Assembly (NCBI GenBank): GCA_031761405.1
Contig: JASEVX010000001.1
Coordinates: 42,993,587-43,057,586 of the forward strand
Direction of reading: 5' to 3'
Length of the DNA: 64,000 nucleotides
Origin: Serripes groenlandicus
Taxonomy: Eukaryota; Mollusca; Bivalvia; Cardiida; Cardiidae
The notes beneath the pieces are model-generated. The model did not search any database. It worked only from the letters and a program-made list of their open reading frames with translations, and was not told where the DNA came from. Both the position numbers and the translations under genes were made by a program. Numbering within the stretch: the first letter of the stretch is position 1; each line of letters opens with the position of its first letter. This document shows positions 43,583 through 54,199 of the stretch, piece after piece.

Positions 43583-43650
43583 ATGGCAGCTTTATCTGCA
43601 TTCAAGAGATGCAGAATTTTATATAACAGATCGATTTTAATACAACAATG
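43583..43650 (+). CDS. Plus J-protein gene, exon 1 (presequence)
   Basis: The ATG has a good context (GACGACATGG) and is followed by 22 codons and two bases, then a GTAATA donor. The peptide starts MAALSAFKRCRILYNRS, basic and without acidic residues, as expected for a mitochondrial presequence. TG joins T of the next exon to give Cys. The arrangement mirrors exon 1 of the minus-strand paralog. I see no TATA box that I would trust upstream. Confidence 0.75.
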
Positions 43651-46600
43651 GTAATATGATTTTTATGACTTTAATCAGTTTAGTTTATAAGAGAAATCTA
43701 TTTTTTACTTGGAAAATCTTGTGTGTCTCTATTATGGCAGTTTTTGAACTGAGATTTTTTGGTAATTTTTTTTTATGTCCATTTTCACCTTAACTTTACA
43801 AGCTATGTCTTTGAAACTTGGATCAGTTATCCATCATCCTATGACTACTGTTTACCTGAGGGCCACAACTGAACTCTACTTTATTCATCATTTTAATGGG
43901 ACTGTTTACAACACATACTGGATGAAATATTGCAATTTGGAATTGCATCAGCTTGCGGGGATCTTATTGGTACCAGTAATTGAATCATATAACCACAGAC
44001 TTGCATTTCAAAATGTTTGTCTCTTTCAAGTCATCAGTACCCCATAAAATATTTTCTGTGTAGGGGGATCATATTTAGGATACTTTTTTTCTTCAAAAAC
44101 TAGTTTTGAAAACTGAAAGAAGTTGGTCCAGCATGTGTCCCAGACGAGAATTATATCATAAAAAGCTACAAATTTTCTGAATTTTGTTATGAAATTGGCA
44201 TTCCATAGTTTCACTTAACCCTATCTTATCATTTTATAAGATATGATTTTCTGTGTTTTTGTTGGTTTAAAAAAGAAAAATATTTTTTCAGGTTGGACAT
44301 ATAGATAACTTTTCAGTAAATTAGGGACATAGATAAAATTATCTACGTCCCTGGTCAAATGGAAAAAAAAAAAAAATTGAAGACTTAAAGAAAGATACCT
44401 TAAAGTTTTATCATTAGATGTTTGATGAATGTGCAGCATTAAAAACATGTTGCAAAAGGAGAAAATTGTGCATAATGAATGATTTCTTCTTTCGCCACCA
44501 TGTTTTCAATTCTATTAAATAATTTTAATGAATTCACTGTGATTTTCTATAGTAGTTTAATGTATAATACTTCAACAGACAAGGCCTAATTGTTATACCT
44601 TCCTCCAAATTTCAGTTTGAAACATAAAGCAGTGTCAACACATTATGATGTGTTAGGGGTATCACGCAGTGCAACTGCAGTTGAAATCAAGAATGCTTAC
44701 ATCAAAATGACAAAAGAGGTAACTGTTTTTAACTTTTACATTACAATAACCCCTAAATTGTTGAAATTGAAAGCATTTGAAAAACCATCTTAACTGCTCT
44801 CATAATTTGTTTCAACTTTACAACTTCAGGGTTGTCAAAATATTTTGTTATAACAGATCAAATGAGAAAAGTAACCGCTCAGGCTCGGGGTCAGGTCAAG
44901 GGGAGCAAAACTAACTGATCAAAAAGTGATTTTAACAGATGATTTTGATCGGCAATTGGTTAATTTTGAAAACCCTGCAACTTAATAACTATCATAAATG
45001 TTATATTTTCAAATCTGTTCAAATAGAAACCTTTAAAAGAAATGAAATGAAAGTTTCCACATCTATAAGAATATATATATTTTAATTGAGACAGAGAAAT
45101 ACCATTGTAAAGAAAGGAGTGATTACTCATTTGCACAGATTCCTTTTCAAAGATTGTTTTTAATAATTGTTGAACATTTAAATATCGGGGAAATATTAGA
45201 AAATAAAGTAGGAATGGGAAATGCTTGTTTTTCTTGCTTATTTTACTCACGAAAGTGCTATTACATGTATATCAAGTCATCAAATGTTGTTTCTATATTG
45301 AATGATTTAATCTGATCAAGGGAAAACTGACCTTTTTGAATAAGCGACCAGCTAAGAGCTTCCTGTGCCTCTGTCTGATTAGAATCTTCTCTTGCCTTCT
45401 AGTTAAACATGCATCATGAAAGTCTGGCTGAAGGGTTATGGCAAACAACCAACCTTATATGGCTATAAAGAGTTTAATCTTAGCTGGCATTAATTTAAAA
45501 ATCTAAGATGGCTTTATTTTGTTGCATGAATAATCTAATCTTCCACACTATACATGTTGTTACAACTGATGCAACGATGTCAGGATAAATAATGCTGGTG
45601 GAACTGGTAATTTTCCCCGGGAAACGCCATGATATAACTAAACTCCCATTCAATAAATATTGATTAATTGATTGATTTGGGTTTAAAGCCGGTTTCAACA
45701 ATTTTTCAGTCATTTTAGGGCAGCCAGTTCACCTATTCATTTGCTTCCAGACTTTCTCACACCAGTACTACACACAACATACTTTCCAAGCAACTGGCTG
45801 CTTTTCCACATAGACTGTTAACCCATAGGTGGAAGATAAATGACCCTGGCCACAGTGACATTTGTCAAACGTAGGCCAAGCTGGGGATCAAACTCACATC
45901 TCCTGGATTGACAACCTGTGTCGCTACCGACTGAGCTTCCGGGGCTCGGCTGTTAACCCTTTTCCTCATACGACAATTCTGCAGCAGACAACTTTGAACA
46001 TGTTTTGCCAAAAAATAGGAAATCTTTATAATTGAATGGATAACTTATGACTAAAAGTGGAAAACATTGTGGCAAAAGGAGAAATTGCACGTTTTGTGCA
46101 ATTTCTTCTTTTGTCACTATGTTTTCAAATAGCCGTCTGCTGCAGAGGCATCAGAAAGGGTTAATATTGAGTATCTTATCTTGTAGTTACATCCAGACAA
46201 GTCAGACAAGCTGGACAATGGAGACAACGATGACTTCATCAAGGTACAAGAAGCCTACAAAATTCTTAGCAGAGATCAAGACAAAAAAGACTATGATAGT
46301 TTGATTTTTGCTGCTGAAGATTACCAGAAATACAGGTAGATTCGAGGCTTCATACATTAACCCTATTCCAACTGCAGACACTTCTTGTTGCCTCTGCAAT
46401 GCAGTGGATGACTTTTGCTACATTGTTTTCAACTCTGTTTAATTATTAAAATTTAATTTAAAGAGACTTACTATATTTTTGAAAAAATGTTTTCAATGTT
46501 GTCTGCTGCATATTTGTTGTATGTGGGAAAGGGTTAACCTTTTCCATGATACAGGCAACATGTGATGCCTTTTGAAAACATTTTACTCAAAATAAGTTTT

Positions 46601-49600
46601 CTTTTTTCCTGAAATGTTTTCAACTCTATAAATTTTCCACATTTCAAAGTTTGCTTCTCTTGGATTGTTTACCCTTGCACTGGACAACACTGAGAAGTTT
46701 CAATTCTTAAAAAATAAATAAAAAACATAAGCTTTGTATTACATGTAGGTGAGAATTTGGCCGCGTCTTCTGCCCTCATAAAGCCAAACTCTCTCTCATC
46801 ATGCTTTAATACATAACATTACTTGAACTTTTTAATGATAAAAATATTAGGAAGAAAATGGCATCTCAACTAAGAGTAATTAAAATTCTCGTATAAAAAT
46901 GAAAATTTCTAGCCTAGTACTGGTTTGTTTACCCAGGGATCATGAATAAGTGTACTGTCGCCGTGATATAACTGAAATAATGTTGAAAACCGCTTAAAAC
47001 CCCAATATAAAAAAAAAAAAAAGGAAAAAAGGACATAGAATACATTATTGAAAATTCAGAAATTGCTCTGAATATGCCTTTTCCCTTGTCCACAAAAAAA
47101 TCCCCTGTTACAGAGTGATGACATACATGTAAGTTGGTTCTTTAATCCTTTCCTTCATACAGACATATTTTGATGCATCTGCAACAAGTAACTTTTGAAA
47201 ACATTGTGGCAAAAGGATAAATTACTCATAGTGAGCATTTTATTCCATTTCTACAATAGTTTCTACTCCTTTGTAATAATATTAAACTTTCATTTATTAA
47301 GATTTTCAATATTGTTGCCAGAGTTATCTCTGATTTGTTGAATGTGGGAAAGGGTTAAAGAGATACACTTTTGTACGAGATTGTTTTTATAAGAAGCTTA
47401 ACTAACTCTTCCCATATATAGATGCATTTTGATGCATCTGCAGCAGAAGACTTAAAAAAACATTGTGTAAAAATGAGAAATTGAAATTTTTCCTTTTGTC
47501 CTTAATGTGAATATGTTTTTAACTCTACTCAATAATTATAATTTCCCGTATAGGGATTTTACACATACATGTATTTCCCAAGATGTGTTCTTAGTTGTCT
47601 AATCCAGTTTTGTAGTGTGTGGGAAAGGTTTAACCCTTTCCCTCATACGACAATTCTGCAGCAGACGACTTTGAACATATTTTGTCAAAAGATAGAAAAT
47701 CTCTATAATTGAATGGATAACCTATCACTAAAAGTGGAAAACATTGTGACAAAAGGAGAAATTGCACGTTCTGTGCAATTTCTTCTTTTGCCACTATGTT
47801 TTCAAAAAGCCGTCTGCTGCAGAGGCGTCAGAAAGCGTCTATATGAGGGAAAGGGTTAAACCATATCCTGTTATAAACATCTTATAGCAATAATCACTTA
47901 TCTTGCCCATAAGACGGAATTTGCAACCAACATGGACCTTAGGACTGGCTGAACATTCCTTCAGTCTACATTGCTTGCTTTTCAATTGTAAATTGACAAT
48001 GCTATTTATGGTCAAAAACCTGTTTATGGACAATGTTGAGGATACCAGGAATTTACCAGGATAAGGATCAACCCTCTCCCACACATACAGCAAAGGATCG
48101 TCGGACACTCACTGTTGTTGAATCGTTATGCTCTAACATTCACTGCCTTTTCACCGTTTTGATTCCAAACTTCTGTAATGTTTAGTTTTTAGAGACAATA
48201 AACAGGATGCCAGTTTACTATGTGTCTCCACGTAGGAAGGTTTCGGAAATGTAAAATCATTTTGATTAGTTTATGTGAATTCTATCCTGTTCTGTCAAAA
48301 CGGCGAAATAACAGTGAAAAAACCCACAGGTTTTATAAGAGCATAGCAGAGTCAACAACCGTGGTTGTCCGACGATGACAGCAAGTCTGCAGCAGATGGC
48401 TTTGAAAACATCTAGGCAAAATGATGGAAAATTTCTATATTGCTTGTTTTGAGCAATTTCTTCTTTTGTCACAATGTTTTCAAAAGTCGATTGCTGCAGA
48501 GATGTTGGAAAGCGTCTATATGTGTTAAAGGGTTAAGTACAATTTTCACTATATGAAAGAAAGAAATGAAACAAGGTTAAATTGAGACATGGCTATATTC
48601 AGGCAAAAAAAAAACCTGTTTGTTTGTTTCCTTTTTTTTTTCTCAAGCAACATGGAATGATATTTTTATCAGTCAGAAAAGTATTTATTTGTAAAGTATT
48701 ATGTTCCATAAGTGTCATTAACATTTGGATGAGACTAAGACAGATGGAAATCTCAGACAATCTATGATAGCAAAACCATTTCAGCTCTTTGTTTATCTGA
48801 AAAATGAACAAGATATTAAATCTATACCATCATATGATATTGAGTCTCGTCTGCTGAAAAACATTTGAAGGAAAACATTGAAATTTGGTGTAGAGTTTTG
48901 ATACATGGTTAAAATATTGTGAGAAAATGTGATTTTTTTTCTTTTTGTACAAAGTTTTCAAAATTTGTCTGCTGCAAAGATGCAAGATATCATTTGTGTT
49001 AGGTATAGATAGTGTTAACTGCTCGCCTGATATTTAAAATATTTCAAAAGATGTTTGTATTTAAGTAAAGGGACATTGTTACTGTTTTGTCTGGTTTTGC
49101 TTCTCTCATTTGGTAGAGCTTATTGCATGAAATATTAATTCATCATAATTATGCCTATTTTTTGGGAAGAGAAGCAATTTGTCTTTTGTGAACAGTATAA
49201 CCAGATCAGTGTGTGCATCCTCACAATCTGATCAATATCTACACTACTACATAAATTATTACTAACATAAGCTTGTTAGAAGATTCTTTCAACTTGTCAA
49301 GATCCTGATCAGACAGCAGTTGGATAGGGCGATCTAAACCTACACTGTTTGGAAATGCCAACTTCTATCTTTTCCAAGGGACATGTTCATACAATTCTGC
49401 CAAATGCAAAGCCAGACTTCACCAAATCTTTTGAAACCTGTCAGTTCGAAAGCTTATTTTTCATCCTATTTCCATCCTTGTTCAACCAATTATTGCATGA
49501 ACATTTGTCAGCCTGAAGCAGTCTTTGTCAGTCAAGACTGACGACTTTCGCGAAGACTGGCAAAGCCGTTTTGAGCCATTTCGCTGTCAGCCAGCACATA

Positions 49601-52600
49601 ATATATTCCTATATACTGCTTTTGAAAAATCCTTGAAGAGTAGCCCCATTATTTTTTGCAAATATAACTTAAAATCTTTCATACATACAAAAAATCTGCA
49701 TCAGACGACTTTGAAAACTATCAGTAAGAAAATATTGAAACTAAATAAAGGGAAAATTATTCAAGAAAGTTAAAACAATCTGAGCAATTTCACCTCTTAC
49801 CACAATGTTTTCAAGAGCTGAGTGCTGCAGAGGTCTCAGAAAGCGTCTTGATGAGTATAAGGTCAAAATATGTTTTTGTGGAGAGTCCATGACAGATGCG
49901 GTATGAGATTTTACTTACTGTTTTTGTGTCATGGAACATCTTGTTTCTCGCCAGTTATTTGAGAAGGGCTGGGGGCAAAACCATAATGAAGTCAATTTTG
50001 TTATTTCTTTCTTTCATATAGACTGTATGAAGTTGAAGAGAACCCATTTGTGGCGAGTTCTAGACTTCACGTTCATGGTATCGTGTTAACAATAATTGGG
50101 GGTGTGTTTATACCTTACATTTGCTACTAGTAAGTTCTGATTTGATATGCACCACAGGAGGGCTGATTTTCAGGAATCTTCAATCAGACATGATGAATAT
50201 TCAAATATAATATTACAGGCTTACTTACATACAACAAATCTGCAGCATTGAAATCTTCTTGGCTAGACGATGGAAAATTTCTGGAAATGAAAGTATATTG
50301 ATTGGATTAGAGTAAAAAGTATTGTGGTAGAAGGAGTTATTTCTCATTATAAACTGTTTCTCTATTTGCAACATTGTTTTCAAAAGTCATCTGCCTGTGG
50401 GAAAAGAGATGTTTAATATTTTAACCTCGATGTTTTCAAAGTCATTTGCTGCACATCTGTTGTATGCAGGAAAGGGATAAGAATGTCTTAACCATGTAAA
50501 ATAGTTGCAACCTTTTACCTGAAACAAACACCTTTTGACTCACCTGCATTGGTTTTTTACTCATATGCAGCAGACAACTTTGAAAAAACATTGTGTCTAA
50601 AGAATGAGCAATTCTCCTATTTGTTTTCATCTGTAATAAGCATGTACTTACATATTTAGAGATTTTCCATATTTTTGTCATATATTTTAAGTCATCTGAT
50701 GCAGATTTTTTATATGTAGGAAAGGGTTAAACCTTTACCTGATATGATTTGCTTTCAGAAAACATATAAACAATTATAACATTTTGAAAATTGGAACCTT
50801 AATTTTAACACAGATTTGGAAAAAAAAAAGAAGGGTAAAAAAATGTGAAAAATGCTGGTTTTATTAACCTTTTAACAATGTTTTCAAAAGTGTTTCGGCT
50901 ATATTTGTAATAGGGAACAGGATTAACTCAATAGACTTTCAAAGTGTTAAGTCTGATCTTAATTGTCATTGGTTTCAGATTCTTGAAGATAGGTTTTCCT
51001 GTGGACAATTCACTGTATTATGTATTTGTGGCTTCAGCTCTTCAAATTGTTCAATGAAAATGAACCTACCATTTCTCATCGTCTTCAAAGTTGTATCTCA
51101 ACCCCTAATGACCAGCACATTTTTAAAGGGTACCACCTATCAAATTTTAATTATTTTTTGGGCACTCCAAGAAAATTTTAATTATAATAGGGATGGCAAG
51201 AAAAGAAGAGCAATATTTATTCATTGGTTTGATGGTTAACCCTAACCCTCATACAACAATTCTGCAGCAGACGACTTTGATCATATTTTGTCAAAAAATG
51301 GAAAATATCTATAATTGAATGGATAACCTATGACTAAAAGTGGAAAACATTGTGGCAAAAGAAGAAATTGCACGTTTTGTGCAATTTCTTCTTTTGTCAC
51401 TATGTTTTCAAAAAGCCGTCTGCTGCAGAGGCGTCAGAAAGCGTCTATATGAGGGAAAGGGTTAACAATTGAAAATTTTAAAAATCTTTTGAAAAAACTG
51501 GGGGGAAAAGCTTTTATTTCCATTGAACATCATTGTTGAACTGAAGAAGTTTATGATACCCTTTACTCCATATATCACTTGCTATTCTAAGAAAAAAAAT
51601 CATCTCCTTTTTAGTTGATTTTAACTTTTCATTAATAGCAATTTTATGTGGAATGAACCGTGATCAAAATCAGATAAACAAAAGTATTATCCCTGATTTT
51701 ACTGTTGAACAAAGATTAACCCTTTCTTACTTAACGTAAATCTGCAGCAGATGACTATAAAAACCTTCCTATAATAAAAAAAAAATCATAAATCGTCTGC
51801 AAAAAATGGTTCATATTGAGTCTTCAAGTGGGAAAGGGTTAGTTAAATCATTATTTTGTAAAGAGATAATTATCAGGGAACTTTTAATGAGGATAGACAA
51901 TCAAGGCCATCATCATTATTATTATTTATTGTGGATTATTCTATGGATAGACAATTAAGATATGGCTCAGGTGATGACTATATCACAATGAAGGGACCAG
52001 ATACCTCAATGGACACCAGTAAAATGAACGTGTTTTATATCACATGTATCCTACTTGTGATGTTGTGGGTTACTCTAGCATCCACGTAAGTAAAACAACA
52101 ATGTGCAAACTGTAAAATCATCAAATGTTTGTGGTATTTCAACTTGATGGAAGTGTCTGATTCTTGAAGGGTTATATACAGGAAACAAACACATTATTAA
52201 ATTCTGCTTCAGACTCTCCTTTACAGTAAAAGAAGTTCATGGAACAAGTTAACACTTTCCCATACAGCTTCATTTTGACCTGACATTTATTTTTTAGAGA
52301 TTATCCATATTTTTGTCTTCATGTTTTCAAAGTAGTCTGATGCAACTTTGTTGCATGTGGGGAAAGTGTTAACCCTTTCCCACATACAACAAATCTGTAG
52401 CAGACGACATTGAAAACAATGACAGTTAACTATTAAATGAAGTTAAAAAATTGTGACATTGCTTCTGAGAGCATCTATATTTGGGAAAGGGTTAAGATTG
52501 TAAAAAATAATAACCTATATTACTGATGGAATACCGTTGGATTTTTTTTTTTTTTTTCCACAAGTAAGTTAATTCCACAAAAATTTCTGGTTTTATAGGA

Positions 52601-53896
52601 TACAGTTCATTTACTAACCCTTGTTACTGTTGCACCATAAGGACTTTCATCTTAAACTGAATCACATTTTTACCAAATTATCAAATGGTTGCTATCAGAC
52701 CCAGTACCTGATATGACCTTTGTAAACTGTCCTTCACCCTTTTCCCACAGACAGCAATTCTGCAGCAGCCAGTATATACTGTCTCTTATTGACTGATATC
52801 TAATTTTGTCTTTGTATACAATTGTAATTGACAGTGAAGTCTTTATCAGATTCCAAAAAAATGTTTCAATTAAGATCAAAGTCCTTAAATGCTACTTTGT
52901 CACACATGGATTTGTTAGACAATAGTCTTATCCCATGTAGGATCAACAGCCAAATCAAGGAAATTATCATTGTGGAAAAATCAACAATAGCAGTCATTGT
53001 TTAACATGCATTACATGTATACACTCAATGTCCATAATCTTGCTCTTGGCTCTCTTTTCTACGGTGGCACAGAGGTGACATGTGTATGTTTTTATTAATC
53101 TCGTGCGCACAACATAATTAAGTTGTGCGCACAAGTTACGACGATTCTTTTTAGTACACACAACATGGGGTTTGCTATAATAATAAGTGAGACATTGAGG
53201 GAGAAAGAGCTGAATACCCCTCCTTAATATCTGGACCTCTGTATATATTTACAAAAACTATCATTGTCACTTAACAATATAAGAAATAGAGGGACATTGA
53301 TTGACTAGGAATGGGTGTAGACTGTTTGTGACAATTTCCTTGATAAAGCTGTGGACAAATCAACCTTCTCCTGCCTTAATTCACTTTTCAGTGAACTTGT
53401 TGAATGGTGATGTAGTCAGAACCTTATTTAATCCTTTTCAATATACAGCAAAGCTGTAGCAGACCACTTTGAAAATATTTACATATTTATGCAAAAATAC
53501 GGAAAATCTCTAAATAGTATAATTTTATGATTGAAAAGAACTAAAAATATTGTGGCAAAAAGAGAAATTGCTCATTTTGAGCAATTTCTCCATTTGCCAC
53601 AATGCTTTTCCAAAGCTGTCTGCTGCAGATGCGTTTGGGAAAGTGTTAATAAGGCTGTTTTCAATAAAGTTAGGTAAGCAACATTCAGTGTCAACAAGAT
53701 TAAGTTTTATAAGCTAATTGGTGCACATACTGTTTGCTTAAGAAACTGAGTAAGTGAATTAAGCAGGGATTTATATCAATTAAACACAAATTATGAGGTA
53801 TAATGCTATGTTTTGTTGTATGTTCTGCTCTTTTTCAGTGCATTTAGGGAACTTGGCATCGGTGCATCGTTAGAAAGTCAACTTAAACCTGAATAA
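43583..53896 (+). CDS. J-domain (DnaJ/HSP40) membrane-anchored protein, paralog of the minus-strand gene
   Basis: This is a spliced gene with CDS exons 43583-43650, 44616-44718 and 46187-46335. Anchor exons follow at 50022-50129, 50979-51057 and 51951-52085, and a last exon at 53839-53896. The first three encode a basic N-terminus, THYDVLGVSRSA and LHPDKSD with QEAYKILS. The likely role is an Hsp70 co-chaperone tethered to a mitochondrial membrane, as for the minus-strand gene. The core protein (exons 1-3, third anchor, last exon) would be about 170 residues, a size compatible with small DnaJ-60, DNAJC4 or DNAJC30-type proteins. The three anchor exons all begin with A, completing AGA (Arg). 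Joining the first and third anchors to each other would create TAA, so they cannot both be used productively. Splicing is inferred from signals and phases only. Confidence 0.85.
44616..44718 (+). CDS. Plus J-protein gene, exon 2 (J-domain helices I-II)
   Basis: The acceptor CTCCAAATTTCAG and donor AAGAG|GTAACT bound one base plus 34 codons. The peptide LKHKAVSTHYDVLGVSRSA continues into helix II, EIKNAYIKMTKE. The exon ends in phase 0 immediately before LHPD. Borders and phases match the minus-strand exon 27334-27430. Confidence 0.92.
44826..44950 (+). repeat. Uninterrupted copy of the repeat at 37690-38260
   Basis: CAGGGTTGTCAAAATATTTT, GTTATAACAGATCAAATGAG and AAAAGTAACCGCTCAGG are continuous here, showing the state before the 410-bp insertion at 37722. 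It lies in the second intron of the plus J-protein gene. Confidence 0.75.
45655..45950 (-). mobile_element. tRNA-headed SINE, full length, diverged
   Basis: TTGATTAATTGATTGATTTG tail, GTTTAAAGCCGGTTTCAACA body, ACCCATAGGTGGAAGATAAA mid part, then GCTGGGGATCAAACTCACAT and CGCTACCGACTGAGCTTCCG as box B and box A on the minus strand. Confidence 0.85.
45953..46164 (+). mobile_element. TTAA MITE, Cat subfamily, right end shortened, 22 bp before a J-domain exon
   Basis: TTAACCCTTTTCCTCATACG at the left. At the right GGCATCAGAAAGGGTTAA joins directly, losing about 18 bp. The exon acceptor of the plus gene follows 22 bp later. Confidence 0.88.
46187..46335 (+). CDS. Plus J-protein gene, exon 3 (HPD and helix III)
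   Basis: The acceptor is ATCTTATCTTGTAG and the donor TACAG|GTAGAT, in phase 0 to phase 2. It encodes LHPDKSDKLDN, an acidic loop, then DDFIKVQEAYKILSRDQDKK and YDSLIFAAEDYQKY. The HPD triad and the helix III hydrophobics are intact. A TTAA miniature transposon ends at 46164, 22 bp before the exon, so the branch point probably lies in or beside transposon sequence. A second such element begins 22 bp after the donor. Confidence 0.92.
46357..46537 (-). mobile_element. TTAA MITE, shortened, Cac subfamily
   Basis: TTAACCCTATTCCAACTGCA to GTATGTGGGAAAGGGTTAA. It starts 22 bp after the J-domain exon donor, and another decayed copy follows from the shared TTAA to about 46680. Confidence 0.75.
46945..47012 (+). 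mobile_element. SINE tail fragment with A-rich end
   Basis: GTCGCCGTGATATAACTGAA, AACCGCTTAAAACCCCAATA and an A run; forward orientation, head lost. Confidence 0.6.
47142..47358 (-). mobile_element. TTAA MITE, Cac-like
   Basis: TTAATCCTTTCCTTCATACA to AATGTGGGAAAGGGTTAA, with GATGCATCTGCAACAAG near the left. Confidence 0.8.
47398..47633 (-). mobile_element. TTAA MITE, Cac-like
   Basis: TTAACTAACTCTTCCCATAT to GTGTGGGAAAGGTTTAA. It shares the right TTAA with the following copy. Confidence 0.75.
47630..47859 (+). mobile_element. TTAA MITE, full, Cat subfamily
   Basis: 230 bp with intact ends; joined to the previous copy through a single TTAA. Confidence 0.92.
48068..48536 (+). mobile_element. 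TTAA MITE split by a nested element
   Basis: CAACCCTCTCCCACACATAC at the left. After the insert (48094-48376) it continues ACAGCAAGTCTGCAGCAGAT and ends TGTGTTAAAGGGTTAA. Confidence 0.8.
48094..48376. mobile_element. ~283-bp element nested in a MITE, with ACAGCAA target duplication
   Basis: ACAGCAA is found at 48087-48093 and again just after the insert. The ends are inverted: ATCGTCGGAC at the left, GTCCGACGAT at the right. The interior shows no coding. Confidence 0.85.
48545..49660. other. Intron of the plus J-protein gene
   Basis: A decayed MITE trace lies at about 48840-49010 (GTCTGCTGAAAAACATTTGA, GTCTGCTGCAAAGATGC). A short palindromic sequence CAGTCTTTGTCAGTCAAGAC is near 49523. No exon is supported. 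Confidence 0.45.
49675..49865 (+). mobile_element. TTAA MITE, decayed
   Basis: TTTCATACATACAAAAAATC, CATCAGACGACTTTGAAAAC and GTGCTGCAGAGGTCTCAGAA are recognisable; the ends are lost. Confidence 0.5.
50022..50129 (+). CDS. Plus J-protein gene, anchor exon 1
   Basis: The acceptor TTTCTTTCATATAG is followed by one base and 35 codons ending TA|GTAAGT, in phase 2 to phase 2. The peptide opens LYEVEENPFVASSRLHVHG and continues with the hydrophobic run IVLTIIGGVFIPYICY. If the donor is not used, TAG at 50128-50130 ends the protein right after the anchor. Spliced to 53839 it gives TAT (Tyr) and stays open. Spliced to 50979 or 51951 it gives TAA. Confidence 0.75.
50215..50730. mobile_element. Cluster of decayed TTAA MITEs between anchor exons
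   Basis: At least two copies, marked by CATACAACAAATCTGCAGCA near 50228, GTCATTTGCTGCACATCTGT near 50440 and GCAGATTTTTTATATGTAGG near 50702 with an AGGAAAGGGTTAA end. Confidence 0.5.
50979..51057 (+). CDS. Plus J-protein gene, possible anchor exon 2 (terminal)
   Basis: After a TGGTTTCAG acceptor there is one base and 25 codons before TGA. The peptide FLKIGFPVDNSLYYVFVAS has a short hydrophobic stretch (about 15 residues), shorter than a typical membrane span. It begins with A, like its neighbours, to complete Arg with exon 3. The short length and modest acceptor make this the weakest of the three. Confidence 0.45.
51236..51465 (+). mobile_element. TTAA MITE, full, Cat subfamily
   Basis: 230 bp; left end TTAACCCTAACCCTCATACA with one change. 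It lies between anchor exons 2 and 3 of the plus gene. Confidence 0.92.
51717..51842 (+). mobile_element. TTAA MITE, internally deleted
   Basis: TTAACCCTTTCTTACTTAAC to AGTGGGAAAGGGTTAG, about 125 bp. Confidence 0.65.
51951..52085 (+). CDS. Plus J-protein gene, anchor exon 3
   Basis: The acceptor TTATTCTATGGATAG and donor TCCAC|GTAAGT bound 135 bp in phase 2 to phase 2. The peptide begins QLRYGSGDDYITMKG, has a polar stretch with DTSMDTSK, then a strong hydrophobic span VFYITCILLVMLWVTLA. It joins the last exon at 53839 in frame (AC plus T gives Thr). With exons 1-3 it makes the most complete product visible. Confidence 0.8.
52249..52372 (-). mobile_element. TTAA MITE, internally deleted
   Basis: GTTAACACTTTCCCATACAG to GCATGTGGGGAAAGTGTTAA; shares TTAA with the next copy. 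Confidence 0.65.
52369..52495 (+). mobile_element. TTAA MITE, internally deleted, Cac subfamily
   Basis: TTAACCCTTTCCCACATACA to ATATTTGGGAAAGGGTTAA, 127 bp with the central palindrome gone. Confidence 0.8.
52500..53425. other. Intron before the last exon of the plus gene
   Basis: AT-rich. It holds a T run near 52541 and the palindromic GTGCGCACAACATAATTAAG with TTGTGCGCACAAG near 53103-53136. No exon is supported. Confidence 0.4.
53429..53648 (+). mobile_element. TTAA MITE, Cac subfamily
   Basis: TTAATCCTTTTCAATATACA to GTTTGGGAAAGTGTTAA with a clear GAAATTGCTCATTTTGAGCA centre. Confidence 0.8.
53839..53896 (+). CDS. Plus J-protein gene, last exon
   Basis: A very good acceptor (CTGCTCTTTTTCAG) is followed by one base and 18 codons (AFRELGIGASLESQLKPE), then TAA. 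This short polar tail would follow the membrane segment of anchor exon 3, or of anchor exon 1. No clear AATAAA was found just downstream, so the 3' end of the transcript is not placed. Confidence 0.78.
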
Positions 53897-54199
53897 CTCT
53901 GTGGACTCTAAATAGTGATAATGGACTGATCCATAAGATTGAGAATCTGAGTGTTTGGATCATTGATGTGATAGTTAATTAGTTTTTGGTGCTTCATGTA
54001 ATGGCACAAAAGTTTTCCTCCCATACTTTAATTCGAGAGTCGCTGTTAACGACATTATTATTCAAATCCTTTTCTGGGGTGACTCTGTACCAGCATTCAA
54101 CCAAGAAGTGTTGAAATATTTTCTTACGTCTAAAGATTCACTTAGTCCTCTGTAGATTAGTTCTTTCAATAATGGTCTCACAAAATTTTGGAGTTCCGA

